DNA from: Allofrancisella frigidaquae
GTDB taxonomy: Bacteria; Pseudomonadota; Gammaproteobacteria; Francisellales; Francisellaceae
NCBI RefSeq assembly: GCF_012222825.1
Contig: NZ_CP038017.1
Location: 806,001-870,000 of the forward strand
DNA: 64,000 nt
Direction: 5' to 3'
Shown here: one piece after another, positions 18,299 through 27,799 of the stretch
How positions within the stretch are numbered: the first letter of the stretch is position 1
How the letters are laid out: each line of letters begins with the position of its first letter
The notes under the pieces: generated by a model
What the model was told of the DNA's origin: nothing
What the model saw: the letters and a program-made list of their open reading frames with translations, nothing else
Databases searched by the model: none
Position numbers and translations under genes: made by a program

Positions 18299-19747
18299 AT
18301 GAGTGCAAATTTAGATAAATTCATTGAACAAGATTATGAACATGGTTTTGTTACAAATATAGAAACTGAAACTATAGCTGCTGGCCTAAATGAGGATGTT
18401 ATCAGGCTAATTTCAACTAGAAAAAACGAACCTCAATTTATGCTAGATTGGCGTCTTAAAGGATATAAAAAATGGCTAGAAATGCAAGAACCTAGCTGGG
18501 CTGATCTTAATTATCCTAAAATAGATTACCAAGCTATTAGTTATTACTCTTCTCCTAAATCTATGAAAAACCATCCTAAAAGTTTAGATGAGGTAGATCC
18601 GGAGATTATTGAAACTTATAATAAACTAGGCATTCCTTTACATGAACAAGAAATGCTAGCAGGTGTTAAAAACATAGCTGTAGATGCGGTATTTGATTCT
18701 GTATCTGTAGTGACTACATTTAAAGATAAGCTTGCTGAAGCAGGAGTAATATTCTGTCCAATATCCGAAGCTGTACAAAAGTATCCCGATTTAATCCAAA
18801 AGTATTTAGGTTCTGTAGTCCCACAAGGTGATAATTTTTTTGCAGCATTAAACTCGGCTGTATTTAGTGATGGTTCTTTTGTATATATACCAAAAGGTGT
18901 CACTTGCCCAATGGAATTATCTACATATTTTAGAATAAATGCTATAAATACAGGACAATTTGAAAGAACACTTATTATAGCTGATGAGGGTAGTTATGTA
19001 AGTTATCTAGAAGGCTGTACTGCTCCAATGAGAGATGAAAACCAACTTCACGCTGCTGTAGTTGAGCTAGTTGCTTTAAAAGGTGCTGAAATTAAATACT
19101 CTACTGTACAAAATTGGTATCCAGGTGATAAAAATGGCAAAGGTGGCATATATAATTTTGTAACCAAGAGAGGTATGTGTAAAGGTGATAATTCTAAAAT
19201 TTCTTGGACACAAGTAGAAACAGGTTCTGCTATTACTTGGAAGTATCCTTCCGTGGTTTTACGAGGAGATAATTCTGTAGGCGAATTTTATTCAGTTGCT
19301 TTAACACGCCATGCTCAAAAAGCAGATACTGGTACTAAAATGATCCATATTGGTAAAAACACTAAAAGTACAATCATTTCTAAAGGAATATCAGCAGGCA
19401 GAGCATCTCAAGCATATAGAGGATTAGTTAGAATATCTCCTAATGCAGATAATGCACGAAACTTTTCTCAATGTGATTCTTTACTTATAGGACATAATTG
19501 TGGTGCTCATACTTATCCATACATTGAAAATAAAAGTAATAGCTCACAAGTAGAACACGAAGCAACCACATCTAAAATATCTGAAGATCAACTTTTTTAC
19601 TGTAAGCAAAGAGGAATCTCTGAAGAGGATGCTATCGCTATGATAGTAAATGGATTTTGTAAAGAAGTTTTCAAAAAACTTCCCCTAGAATTTGCCGTTG
19701 AAGCACAAAAACTTATGGAAGTAAGCTTAGAAGGTGCTGTTGGTTAA
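18299..19747 (+). CDS. sufB: Fe-S cluster assembly scaffold SufB
   Basis: Core subunit of the SufBC2D scaffold on which Fe-S clusters are assembled. At 482 aa it is close to E. coli SufB. Recognisable blocks are [40 protein letters not shown] (about 200-219), the beta-helix core, and the C-terminal [20 protein letters not shown] and [13 protein letters not shown], the latter containing the acidic region linked to cluster assembly. It is second in a same-strand suf unit, 16 bp after the Rrf2 gene and 46 bp before sufC. Expression is probably controlled by the upstream regulator in response to iron or oxidative stress. Confidence 0.98.
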   Translation: MSANLDKFIEQDYEHGFVTNIETETIAAGLNEDVIRLISTRKNEPQFMLDWRLKGYKKWLEMQEPSWADLNYPKIDYQAISYYSSPKSMKNHPKSLDEVDPEIIETYNKLGIPLHEQEMLAGVKNIAVDAVFDSVSVVTTFKDKLAEAGVIFCPISEAVQKYPDLIQKYLGSVVPQGDNFFAALNSAVFSDGSFVYIPKGVTCPMELSTYFRINAINTGQFERTLIIADEGSYVSYLEGCTAPMRDENQLHAAVVELVALKGAEIKYSTVQNWYPGDKNGKGGIYNFVTKRGMCKGDNSKISWTQVETGSAITWKYPSVVLRGDNSVGEFYSVALTRHAQKADTGTKMIHIGKNTKSTIISKGISAGRASQAYRGLVRISPNADNARNFSQCDSLLIGHNCGAHTYPYIENKSNSSQVEHEATTSKISEDQLFYCKQRGISEEDAIAMIVNGFCKEVFKKLPLEFAVEAQKLMEVSLEGAVG

Positions 19748-19793
19748 AAAATCCAAATTAACTTAATACAAATCAATAAATAAGGTTAATAAA

Positions 19794-20537
19794 ATGTTGT
19801 TAGAAATAGAAAATCTACATGTAAATGTTGGTGATAAACAAATTTTAAAAGGTCTAAACCTAAAAGTTAACTATGGTGAAGTCCATGCTATAATGGGACC
19901 AAATGGAGCTGGTAAAAGCACTTTAAGTAATGTTTTAGCTGGAAAAAGTGGTTATGAAATAATTCAAGGTTCTATAAAGTTTGCTGAAAAAGATATAAAA
20001 GAACTAAGTATATCTGAAAGAGCGGCAGCTGGAATTTTCTTAAGTTTACAATACCCTATTGAAATCCCTGGAGTTAGTAATGTCCAGTTTTTAAAAACTG
20101 CTATAAATAGCATTCGAAAGCAAAAGGGTGAAAATGAAATGGATGCTATTTCTTTTATGAAAAAATTAAAAGAAAACATGCAAGTTCTCAAGATTGACCA
20201 AAAATATATGTCTCGTGGAGTAAACGAAGGTTTTTCTGGTGGCGAAAAAAAACGTAATGAAATGCTTCAGCTTATGATGCTTGAGCCAAAATTAGCTATT
20301 CTGGATGAAACTGATTCTGGTTTAGATATCGATGCTTTACAAATAGTATCTCACGGTGCAAATTCTATGCGTAGTGATAATAGAAGCTTTTTAGTAATTA
20401 CTCACTATCAGCGACTTTTAGATTACATACAGCCTGATTTTGTTCATGTTTTAGCGGATGGAAAAATAGTTAAAACTGGAAATAAAGACCTTGCTTTAGA
20501 ATTAGAAGAGAAAGGTTATTCTTGGTTAAATAGTTAA
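19794..20537 (+). CDS. sufC: SUF system ATPase SufC
   Basis: ABC-type ATPase of the SufBCD complex; cytoplasmic. 247 aa. Walker A GPNGAGKST (about 34-42), Q-loop YPIEIPGV, the ABC signature variant FSGGEKKRNEM (about 150-160), Walker B LAILDETDSGLD (about 171-182) and the switch His in VITHYQRLL are all present. In SufC the residue after Walker B is the catalytic Glu (DETDSGLD), as here. It lies between sufB and sufD, 14 bp before sufD. Confidence 0.98.
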   Translation: MLLEIENLHVNVGDKQILKGLNLKVNYGEVHAIMGPNGAGKSTLSNVLAGKSGYEIIQGSIKFAEKDIKELSISERAAAGIFLSLQYPIEIPGVSNVQFLKTAINSIRKQKGENEMDAISFMKKLKENMQVLKIDQKYMSRGVNEGFSGGEKKRNEMLQLMMLEPKLAILDETDSGLDIDALQIVSHGANSMRSDNRSFLVITHYQRLLDYIQPDFVHVLADGKIVKTGNKDLALELEEKGYSWLNS

Positions 20538-20551
20538 AAAGGTTAAAAAAG

Positions 20552-21697
20552 ATGTTAATAAACAAAAATTCTCTACCAACTATTAAACAAGAAAGCTGGA
20601 AATATACAAATCTAGCTGCTATTTACGATAAGAACAATATATCCGAAATACTTAAAGAATCTCCACAAGCTAAAGACTATCTTGAAGGTTTTAAGTTTGA
20701 TACGCAAGAAAACGTTATAATCATAATTGACGGAGTTTTGGCAATTGATTATCACAATAAACTAGAGTCTATAAGTAGTTTAGAATTTAACAAAGACATA
20801 AGAGAAATGTCTAAATTAGCAATAGAAAATTCAAAACATTTTATAGTAGAAATAGCAAAAAATACTAAAGATTGTCTAAGCCTGATATTTATAAATACTG
20901 AAAATGCAAAAGGTAAGCTGACTAATATTGCTTTAAAACTGAAAATTGATATTTTCGCTAGTTTGAATTTGGATATTGATTTTGTGAATTTGACTTCAAA
21001 TTCGGCTACCAATTTATTTTTAGACATAGAGTTAGCTGAGTCAGCAAGAGTTAATTTTACAAACAATGCTGATAACTCTAATAATATAGAGTTTTTAACT
21101 ACAGCAAATTATTTAGTAAATTTAGCAAAAAACTCAGAATTTAATGCCTTTAATTTATTAAATAGAGATGCTTTACTTAGAAATGATTTTGTAGCTAACC
21201 TTAATCAAGAAGGTTCAAGGTTTGATATCAGAGGGCTTTATTTGCTCAACAACCAAGCTATTGCTAATACTACTTTTCTTGTTAATCATAATGCTTCTAA
21301 TACTTACAGTAATGTAAACTTTCGTGGAGTAGTTAATGGAAATTCGAAAGCTTGGTTTAATGCTAAAGCAGTAGTTGCTAAAGACGTTAAACAAATTCAA
21401 GCTTTTCAAAATAATAAAAATATTCAATTAAGTAACAAGGCTGAAATAAATACTAAACCTGAGTTGGTAATTTATTCTGATGATGTTGTTTGTACTCATG
21501 GAGCAACAATAGGGGAGTTAGATAAAGAAGCTTTGTTCTATCTACAATCTAGAGGACTTCCTTTGCATGATGCACAACATTTATTGTTAGAAAGTTTCGT
21601 TAAATCCCAATTAACAGCCGATGATTTTCCTTTTGATAATGAAATAATAGAAGAGATTTTAGAGTCATTAGATAGTGTATTGGATTCAGTTATATAA
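20552..21697 (+). CDS. sufD: Fe-S cluster assembly protein SufD
   Basis: SufB paralogue that completes the SufBC2D scaffold and is needed for iron acquisition. 381 aa, slightly shorter than E. coli SufD (423). The N-terminal half is divergent. The C-terminal end shows the conserved block CTHGATIGELDKEALFYLQS (about 309-328), including the His that joins the SufB interface. The next gene is not sufS, and no sufE or sufU is visible downstream, so the cysteine desulfurase must be encoded elsewhere or supplied by IscS. Confidence 0.96.
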   Translation: MLINKNSLPTIKQESWKYTNLAAIYDKNNISEILKESPQAKDYLEGFKFDTQENVIIIIDGVLAIDYHNKLESISSLEFNKDIREMSKLAIENSKHFIVEIAKNTKDCLSLIFINTENAKGKLTNIALKLKIDIFASLNLDIDFVNLTSNSATNLFLDIELAESARVNFTNNADNSNNIEFLTTANYLVNLAKNSEFNAFNLLNRDALLRNDFVANLNQEGSRFDIRGLYLLNNQAIANTTFLVNHNASNTYSNVNFRGVVNGNSKAWFNAKAVVAKDVKQIQAFQNNKNIQLSNKAEINTKPELVIYSDDVVCTHGATIGELDKEALFYLQSRGLPLHDAQHLLLESFVKSQLTADDFPFDNEIIEEILESLDSVLDSVI

Positions 21698-21792
21698 AAC
21701 TCGGCTATAATTCTATTTACTCTATTAATTAACTACGATTTATCTGCTAAACTTAGAATATAAGAAGACTATAGGGTAAAAAGGTTAAGTTA

Positions 21793-22473
21793 ATGAAAAA
21801 AGTTATTTCTACGACTTTGATTAGTCTTGCTACAATGACATCGTTATATGCATGTGATAGCAAAGATCAGAGGAAATATAATACTATAAGTTATGCCACT
21901 CAAGCTGAAACTAGAGTTAAAAGTGATAGCATATTAGTCCAAGTCACAGCTTATGCTACAACAACTTTACAAGATATAAATAACGTTCAACATAAAATTA
22001 CTGCTGATATTAAAAATATTATTGATACTGATTGGAAAGTTAAAAATATTCAACAAAGTACAAGTCAAAGTGGGGCTTTAAATATCACTTTAGAATTACA
22101 AGCTAGAATTACTCAAATTCAATTAAATAAACTACAAACTGCTTTAGATAATCAAAAAGTTAATGGACAAAAACTAGTTGTTGATATTTTAGATTATAAT
22201 CCACCAACTCAAGATATCGAAAACGCAAAACAAGAGTTGATGATAAAAATATATAATGATGCAAAAAAATATCTAAGTAACTTTAATAAGCAGACTGATA
22301 GTAATTACATCATACATTCAATTAAGTATGGTCCCGATTATAATATATTACCTTCTAGTGGTAATTTGGTATTAATGAAAACAGTAGCAAATAACTATAA
22401 TGATAATACTAATCAAGCTGCAGTTTCAAAAGATATAAATATAAAAGCAAATGTAACATTTATCGAGAGGTAA
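21793..22473 (+). CDS. Exported lipoprotein, SIMPL-like (DUF541) candidate
   Basis: 226 aa. The N-terminus is a signal sequence ending in a lipobox-like LYAC (Cys21), so the protein is likely lipid-anchored in the periplasm. The body alternates strands and helices. The start of the mature domain (TQAETRVKSDSILVQVTAYA) and the later paired helix region (ENAKQELMIKIYNDAKKYLS) resemble SIMPL-domain proteins, but the match is weak. The ATG follows AAGG. It lies 95 bp after sufD and 5 bp before trxA, so cotranscription with thioredoxin is likely. No enzymatic motif is seen. Confidence 0.6.
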   Translation: MKKVISTTLISLATMTSLYACDSKDQRKYNTISYATQAETRVKSDSILVQVTAYATTTLQDINNVQHKITADIKNIIDTDWKVKNIQQSTSQSGALNITLELQARITQIQLNKLQTALDNQKVNGQKLVVDILDYNPPTQDIENAKQELMIKIYNDAKKYLSNFNKQTDSNYIIHSIKYGPDYNILPSSGNLVLMKTVANNYNDNTNQAAVSKDINIKANVTFIER

Positions 22474-22478
22474 TAAAA

Positions 22479-22805
22479 ATGGCTATAAGTAACGTTATAA
22501 AAACAGATGAAGTGGGTTTCGATAAGATAATTAATAGCACCTCAAAACCAATACTTGTAGATTTTTACGCTGATTGGTGTGGTCCATGCAAAACTCTCGC
22601 ACCAATACTTGACCAATTGTCTAAAGACTATAAAAATGCTTTGGTTGCGAAAGTGAATGTCGATGATAATCAAGATCTAGCTGCCAAATTTGGTATTAGA
22701 AGCATTCCCACATTAATCATATTTAAAAATGCCAAGCAAGTTGAAACTTTAAACGGTGTTTTTACAGCCTCTGAACTTCAAAAGAAACTAGAAGTATATG
22801 AGTAG
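22479..22805 (+). CDS. trxA: Thioredoxin
   Basis: Small cytoplasmic dithiol-disulfide oxidoreductase. 108 aa, full length. The active site WCGPC is at residues 33-37 in DFYADWCGPCKTL, the buried Asp at DFYAD, and the cis-proline at IRSIPTLIIF (about 72-81). All elements of classical Trx1 are present. It lies 5 bp after the lipoprotein gene and overlaps the next gene by 8 bp (ATGAGTAG), so the three form a unit. Several thioredoxins may exist in the genome, so the trxA symbol indicates type rather than identity. Confidence 0.95.
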   Translation: MAISNVIKTDEVGFDKIINSTSKPILVDFYADWCGPCKTLAPILDQLSKDYKNALVAKVNVDDNQDLAAKFGIRSIPTLIIFKNAKQVETLNGVFTASELQKKLEVYE

Positions 22806-23211
22806 AAATGCTACTGAAAATATGCCGGACTGGTATTTTAATACTAAATTTGAGCTACCTGTAGTACCTGAATATTATCCAACAAAATTTGCTATTATTA
22901 CAGCTTTTAACCCAATGAATCAAGAACTTAGCCTTGAAAAAAACTTATTAAGAAATAAAGTTTTAGAAATTGAGCTTAGGCAAAGTTATGATTGGGTATA
23001 CCAAATTAACGGGTTCGATGAAAAAACAGGGCATAAAGAAGATGGCTTTATGTTTGAAGTGATCTCTATAGATGACGCTTGTAACTTAGGTTTAAAACAC
23101 TCCCAAGATGCTATCTACTATGTGAAAAATCTCGCTATATATGTAGCTAAATGTGCTATTGGTCAAAGAAAAGCTATAAGGGTAGGGAAGTTTCTATCTA
23201 GGATCGCTTGA
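22798..23211 (+). CDS. DUF3293-like protein
   Basis: 137 aa, soluble, function unknown. The segment FAIITAFNPMNQELSLEKN (about 36-54) and the central YDWVYQINGFDEKTGHKEDG resemble the DUF3293 family, whose members have an ITAxNP motif near the start. No signal peptide or membrane helix is present. Its ATG overlaps the last codons of trxA by 8 bp (ATGAGTAG), a strong sign of translational coupling. It is the last gene before the accessory island that begins with the large paralogue gene. Confidence 0.75.
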   Translation: MSRNATENMPDWYFNTKFELPVVPEYYPTKFAIITAFNPMNQELSLEKNLLRNKVLEIELRQSYDWVYQINGFDEKTGHKEDGFMFEVISIDDACNLGLKHSQDAIYYVKNLAIYVAKCAIGQRKAIRVGKFLSRIA

Positions 23212-23259
23212 TATATTTAAAGCTATAAACGATAATAACTTAAAACTCTTAAAAATAAA

Positions 23260-25059
23260 ATGTTATGTGATATAATGTGTAAGACTATTAAAGCAATAAA
23301 ACATTTTTCTGGAGCTCTATTGTTTGTGGAATACATTAATAAAGCTAAAGTTGAATTTGAGTCATTAGAGTTATTTCTTAAGACAAGTAAAGTAACAAAA
23401 ATCTTGAGGGCAAGTAGGTCAATAGAAATACTAAGAGCTAGCGTTTTTAAGATGTCTGAAATTATAAATAAAAATAGTAATACATTAACACCGTCAAACG
23501 ATTTTATGAAAGAACTTATCTCATATAAGATGATGTACCTTTTAATTAAGCAAGACACGGCGTTAATGGACGAAATCACTAAATCTGTTCAACATCAAAG
23601 ACTTTTGGAATATTTGAATGAAATATTTAAAATAAAATTTGAGGATATAAGAATTGAATTATTTAGAGGTATTGAAACTCGAGATGACAAAACAAAAAAT
23701 ATAAATGATAGAATGAAAAATATTGCTGTTTCTAAACTTCAAACCTATTGGAGACGTGAAAAGATGAAGGCATATGAGCCATTAATAATGGAGCGTTTGC
23801 CAAAAAAGTATACACATGAAATGTTTACAAAAAATTATAATTGCTACCCTATGGGAGAATATCTTCATACAGAAGAATATAAAGAATTATTACAAACTTT
23901 AGTAGAGATAGATAATAAAAAGCTACCTAAAGAATTATCACCTGATGAAACAAAATTATTACTTAATAAAGTAGCCTTCCGTAAGACACACTTTGCTGAT
24001 GTAATGTGTAATGATACATACTCATCTTTATGTACCTTGAGTAAAGCTAGAATTGAAGCAATTAAAATAGAACTCCAAGAAGAACATGGGATGTCAAAAG
24101 TAGATATATTTAAAGGCTATCCGAATCTCAAAAAACTTTGTTTTGAAAGTGAATTTAATTTAAAACATTACACTGGTACAACAACAGATAAAATATGGAA
24201 TGGTAATGATTTTATTTTAAAAACTTATGAATCCTTATACCCCAATAAAGATTGTGGAGGAAATAGTAATTCGAAATATGATGCTGTAGATTTAGGCAAT
24301 TTGCGTTTTGTTTTTTGGCATCTACAACCAGCTAAATTTGATACCAGGATACTGAGCCATTTTGGTAGCAATGAATATGTTGCTCCAGCTAAAGAAGCAG
24401 GATTATTTTCATATGGTTTTATTTGTATGACAGAACAAAAAAATGTTGATGTATTACCTGAAATATCTGGGAATATGACAAAGCTTGATAAACTGCCATT
24501 TTGGCAAGATATGCTTAAATATGCACGAGAAATAGAAGGATACATAGATGAGGATGAGGTTATATACCTTAGGAAATTATTAGATAATCATGACATTTCT
24601 TTTAACTTTTATGATGGAGATCAAAGGAAGATTATTAATCGCAAACAGAATGCTTCTGGTGGTAGTTATGAATATCCAATTTCCTTAGATAAAACTAATC
24701 ATATTGCGTCATTTGCAATGTTTTTTGGGCCTTATATAAGAGAAGGTCTTTATCTAAGCATTCTACTAGAATTAAGGCGTTTTGATATTGATGGAAAAAT
24801 TCTTAAATGGACTGAGGAAAGGCTATCTGAAACTAATAAAGATATTGACGTAGAGTTTGGGCAATTACTAATGAAACTATTTAGAATTGAAGCCCGTACA
24901 CCTGGTAATTTTAGTTTTAAAAAGATGCAGGCAGTAACTAAAGCGCGCGTTACAGAGGACTATGATGCTGCTAATGAAGAATATAAACAGAGATTAAATA
25001 AGATTGCAACTTATAGAAATGCTAAACCTGAAATGTATGGTTTTTTAGCAAAAAAATAA
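23260..25059 (+). CDS. Large unknown protein with IQ-like motif, copy 1
   Basis: 599 aa from the ATG at 23260. The paralogue at 28194 begins at MEYINKAKVEF, which aligns with a GTG at 23326 here, preceded by GGAG, so the true protein may be 577 aa. No signal peptide or membrane helix is seen. The N-terminal region is helical. An IQ-like calmodulin-binding type motif (SKLQTYWRREKMK, near residue 158) is followed by a short EIDNKKLPKELSPDE linker present once, then a long conserved domain with KHYTGTTTDKIW and a C-terminal helical part. The last three quarters are almost identical to copy 2. The function is unknown. IQ-type motifs and size suggest a host-directed effector, which is inference. 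Confidence 0.7.
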   Translation: MLCDIMCKTIKAIKHFSGALLFVEYINKAKVEFESLELFLKTSKVTKILRASRSIEILRASVFKMSEIINKNSNTLTPSNDFMKELISYKMMYLLIKQDTALMDEITKSVQHQRLLEYLNEIFKIKFEDIRIELFRGIETRDDKTKNINDRMKNIAVSKLQTYWRREKMKAYEPLIMERLPKKYTHEMFTKNYNCYPMGEYLHTEEYKELLQTLVEIDNKKLPKELSPDETKLLLNKVAFRKTHFADVMCNDTYSSLCTLSKARIEAIKIELQEEHGMSKVDIFKGYPNLKKLCFESEFNLKHYTGTTTDKIWNGNDFILKTYESLYPNKDCGGNSNSKYDAVDLGNLRFVFWHLQPAKFDTRILSHFGSNEYVAPAKEAGLFSYGFICMTEQKNVDVLPEISGNMTKLDKLPFWQDMLKYAREIEGYIDEDEVIYLRKLLDNHDISFNFYDGDQRKIINRKQNASGGSYEYPISLDKTNHIASFAMFFGPYIREGLYLSILLELRRFDIDGKILKWTEERLSETNKDIDVEFGQLLMKLFRIEARTPGNFSFKKMQAVTKARVTEDYDAANEEYKQRLNKIATYRNAKPEMYGFLAKK

Positions 25060-25147
25060 ACTAAATACATAATCATATAAAAATTAATATACCGATATTC
25101 TAACATACTTTAGTCTACATGATTCTAGATTTCAACAGACTCTAATT

Positions 25148-25152
25148 CATTA
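25148..25152. repeat. Target-site duplication CATTA (left)
   Basis: CATTA directly precedes the left terminal repeat of the outer insertion sequence (25153) and recurs directly after its right terminal repeat at 27820-27824. This pair defines the outer element and shows it inserted by ordinary transposition. Confidence 0.8.
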
Positions 25153-25885
25153 ACTCACCTTACGCAAAAAATTGCAAGTTTTAAAAAGATATTTAGAATA
25201 CTGATCATAGAAAAAATTGTATTATAGTTAATCCGAAATATTTTCGCTAATATGTTATAATAAATCGAAAAAAGATGCCAGCTTATAGCCAAGATTTTAG
25301 AGATATAGTAATCAATAAATATAAAGAAGGATTCACATTAAAAGAGCTAAGAGATTTTTTTTGCATAGATATACGTACAGTTAGATGTTGGGTTGAAAGT
25401 TATAAAACTACAGGTAACTATAGCTCTAAGTTAGGATTTAATAATGGAAGGCAAGCAAGCTTTACTGATAAACAAGCAATAGAAGAATATTTACAAACTA
25501 ATCCTGATGCTAATGCTCTGGAAATTAGAGAATATTTAGCTCCCGATCTTGCTAGAAGCACATTCTATGATTGCTTAAATAGATTGGGTTTTAGTTTTAA
25601 AAAAAGACGCCAAAATATAAACAAAGAAAAGAACAAGACAGACAAGGATATTTAAATATTCTTAAATCTATTGATCCAAAGCTACTTGTTTATCTTGATG
25701 AGATGGGTGTTGATAATAAGCTATCAGTATTAAGAGGCTGGTCACTTGTTGGTGAGCCTAGTTATGGAGAAGTTATAGCATATAAGACTCAAAGAAAGAG
25801 TATTATTGCTGGATATAACTATTTTGATAAGAATATTATAGCTCCACTGGTGTATAGTGGTTATACTGATACTCAAATATTTAAT

Positions 25886-26454
25886 AGACCTCTTGCATAA
25901 CTTGCTGAATTGGTTAAACTTTTTATTTTTATTGGAATGGTGTTGATGAAATTTGAGCAGATTAAAGATGAGTCGCCAGAAGGATTTCGTAGACTTACAG
26001 GTGTTAAACGCACTACTTTTACTGTCATGATAAAGATATTAAATGAAGCGCAATTCCAACTAAAAGCAAAAGGAGGCAAGCCGAATAAATTGTCTATAGA
26101 AGATAGGCTGCTTATGGCGCTGGAATATTTACGTGAATATAGAACATATTTTCATATTTCACGCAGCTATGGTCTAAGTGAAAGTACTTGTTATCGTAAT
26201 ATACGCTGGGTTGAAGATACTCTGATTAAAGATGGGCAATTCTCATTGCCTGGACGTAAGGCATTATTAAAAAGTGATGTTAACTATGAGGTTGTACTGA
26301 TAGATGCGACAGAAACACCCATTGAACGACCTAAAAAAAACAAAAAACCTTTTATTCTGGCAAAAAGAAGCGACATACGTTAAAGACGCAAATTATCGTG
26401 GATAGGAAGAAAAAGGAAATTATTTGTACCAATTTTTGCAACGGCAAGAGGTCT
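25886..26454 (+). mobile_element. IS5-family deletion derivative (ISFtu2-like) inside the IS630 element
   Basis: Perfect 11-bp terminal repeats AGACCTCTTGC (25886-25896) and GCAAGAGGTCT (26444-26454), flanked by direct repeat AAT (25883-25885 and 26455-26457). Removing the insert restores the IS630 codons Phe-Asn-Glu-Trp. At 569 bp it is much shorter than a full IS5 element (about 0.85-0.9 kb), because the 3' part of its transposase is missing. It can move only if a full copy elsewhere supplies transposase. Confidence 0.85.
25946..26454 (+). pseudogene. IS5-family transposase, frameshifted and 3'-truncated
   Basis: From ATG 25946 it reads MKFEQIKDESPEGFRRLTGV, a DUF4096-like N-terminal domain, up to VVLIDATETPIERPKKNKK (first catalytic Asp). 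It then changes frame near 26345 (A-rich and CCTTTT tract). The -1 frame continues as YSGKKKRHTLKTQIIVDRKK and ends at TNFCNGK, where the rest of the catalytic domain is deleted and the right terminal repeat follows. The second Asp and the Glu are gone, so the gene is dead. The leftover reading frame runs on into the IS630 transposase remnant, producing a meaningless chimera from a GTG at 26398. Confidence 0.85.
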
Positions 26455-26740
26455 AATGAATGGTTTGAAAGACATTTATGTACATCACTAAAACCCAAAA
26501 CAACTGTAGTAATGGATAATGCTAGCTTTCATAAATCTCCTAAATTAGTGGGCATTGCTAAAAAATTTGATGTGCAAATCTTATACCTTCCTGCTTATTC
26601 TCCTGACTTGAACCCTATTGAAAAGGTATGGGCTAATTTTAAAAGAATGCTTAGGAAAATTAATAATAATTTTGAAAATTTAGCTGATGCTATTTCTTAT
26701 GTATTTAACAAAATATTTTCGGATTAGCTATATCTAAGAG

Positions 26741-27799
26741 ATGGACAAGGATTTACTAGACATATACACAGATTATCTTATAAGCCAAACTAAGTATGCT
26801 ACGGCTACAAAATTATCAGATATATTAGATCAAGAAGTATCCCATGACAAAATAACAAGGTTTTTAAACAAGTCAGATTTAACAAGCTTAGAATTTTGGA
26901 AATATATAAAGCCTTTAGTTAGAAAACATAACAGCGAATACGATGTTCTTTGTTTGGATGATACAATTAGTGAAAAGCCAAGTACAGATGAGAATGATAT
27001 AGTCTGTTGGCATCACTCTCATGCTAAAGGTGTTCATGTAAAGGGTATTAATATAGTCTCATGTATGCTTAGTACATCAAATTTATCTATTCCAATAGAC
27101 TATGAAATAGTGAAAAAGGATGAGCGATATTATGATGAAAAAGATAAACGGTATAAAAGAAGATCTAAAATTACTAAAAACCAAATGTTTCAAAACATGA
27201 TAAACCGAGCAGTTATTAATCATGTTAAGTTTAAATATATTTTGGCAGATAGCTGGTTTTGCTCTAAAGATAATATGAATTTCATACATCACACATTATC
27301 GAAGAAATTCATACTTGGTATGAAGTCAAATAGAGTTGTTGCCTTGAGTGATTATGCTAGAAAGAGTAAGGATTTTATTAAACTCTCTGAACTTGATATT
27401 GCTGATGGAGAATCTTTAAAGATATGGCTTAAAGATATGAATTTCCCTGTACTTTTAACAAAAAAGATTTTCATAAACGAGAACGGTACAAAAGGAATTT
27501 TATATCTTGTAACAAATGATTTAGAAATAGATTCTAATCAGTTATATCATGACTATCAAAAAAGATGGCAAATAGAGGTTTATCATAAATCAATTAAGCA
27601 AAATACTTCTTTATCAGCATCACCAACTAAAGTTGAGAAAACTCAAAGAAATCATATTTTTTGCTCATTAGTGGCTTTTTGTAAACTAGAAATGCTCAAG
27701 ATAAAAACTTCACTAAACCACTTCGCTATGAAATATAAGCTCTTGGTTAGAGCTAATGCTATTGCTCTTAAGCAACTATATGAAATTAGAAATTCATAA
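26741..27799 (+). CDS. DDE transposase of the outer insertion sequence (IS4/IS701-like)
   Basis: 352 aa, apparently intact. Catalytic triad candidates are D73/D74 in VLCLDDTIS, D170 in YILADSWF and E279 in RWQIEVYHKSIKQN, the last being the YREK-like signature of IS4-superfamily enzymes. The ATG follows AAGAG. Its own upstream region was split by the IS630 insertion 10 bp before the start, so expression now depends on whatever reads out of the IS630 right end. The exact IS family cannot be settled by eye. Confidence 0.85.
   Translation: MDKDLLDIYTDYLISQTKYATATKLSDILDQEVSHDKITRFLNKSDLTSLEFWKYIKPLVRKHNSEYDVLCLDDTISEKPSTDENDIVCWHHSHAKGVHVKGINIVSCMLSTSNLSIPIDYEIVKKDERYYDEKDKRYKRRSKITKNQMFQNMINRAVINHVKFKYILADSWFCSKDNMNFIHHTLSKKFILGMKSNRVVALSDYARKSKDFIKLSELDIADGESLKIWLKDMNFPVLLTKKIFINENGTKGILYLVTNDLEIDSNQLYHDYQKRWQIEVYHKSIKQNTSLSASPTKVEKTQRNHIFCSLVAFCKLEMLKIKTSLNHFAMKYKLLVRANAIALKQLYEIRNS

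Larger units (their letters stand above)
25275..26727 (+). pseudogene. IS630 transposase, two-frame and interrupted
   Basis: The N-terminal part (25275-25655, MPAYSQDFRDIVINKY...) is the helix-turn-helix domain. At about 25599-25606 an A7G run would allow a -1 shift into the frame that reads RQGYLNILKSIDPKLL and LVYLDEMGVDN, with the first catalytic Asp, up to TQIFN at 25885. The IS5 derivative then interrupts it. Reading resumes as EWFERHLC, then VVMDNASFH (second Asp) and YSPDLNPIEKVWANF (catalytic Glu) to the stop at 26727. All DDE residues survive, but the insertion separates them, so no functional transposase is expected. The two-frame arrangement is usual for this element type. Confidence 0.88.
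25227..26728 (+). mobile_element. IS630-family element (ISFtu1-like), nested and interrupted
   Basis: Terminal repeats GTTAATCCGAAA (left, from 25227) and TTTCGGATTAGC (right, ending 26728) differ at one base and are flanked by TA at 25225-25226 and 26729-26730, the normal IS630 target duplication. It contains the transposase in two frames, broken by the IS5 derivative at 25886-26454. Without that insert it is about 930 bp, the expected size for ISFtu1-type elements. It is inserted in the leader of the outer insertion sequence. Confidence 0.88.

Noticed and set aside
22479-23211. Thioredoxin and DUF3293-like gene as part of the SUF system
   Set aside because: There is no sequence link to cluster assembly; the unit begins with the lipoprotein gene 95 bp after sufD, so only proximity supports it.
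25703-25900. Separate 65-aa gene
   Set aside because: It is the -1 frame continuation of the IS630 transposase (DEMG and RGWSLVGEPSYGE blocks), cut off by the IS5 insertion, and not an independent gene.
26398-26727. Intact 109-aa transposase
   Set aside because: It is a chimera of IS5 transposase debris and the IS630 C-terminus, starting at a GTG with no ribosome site.
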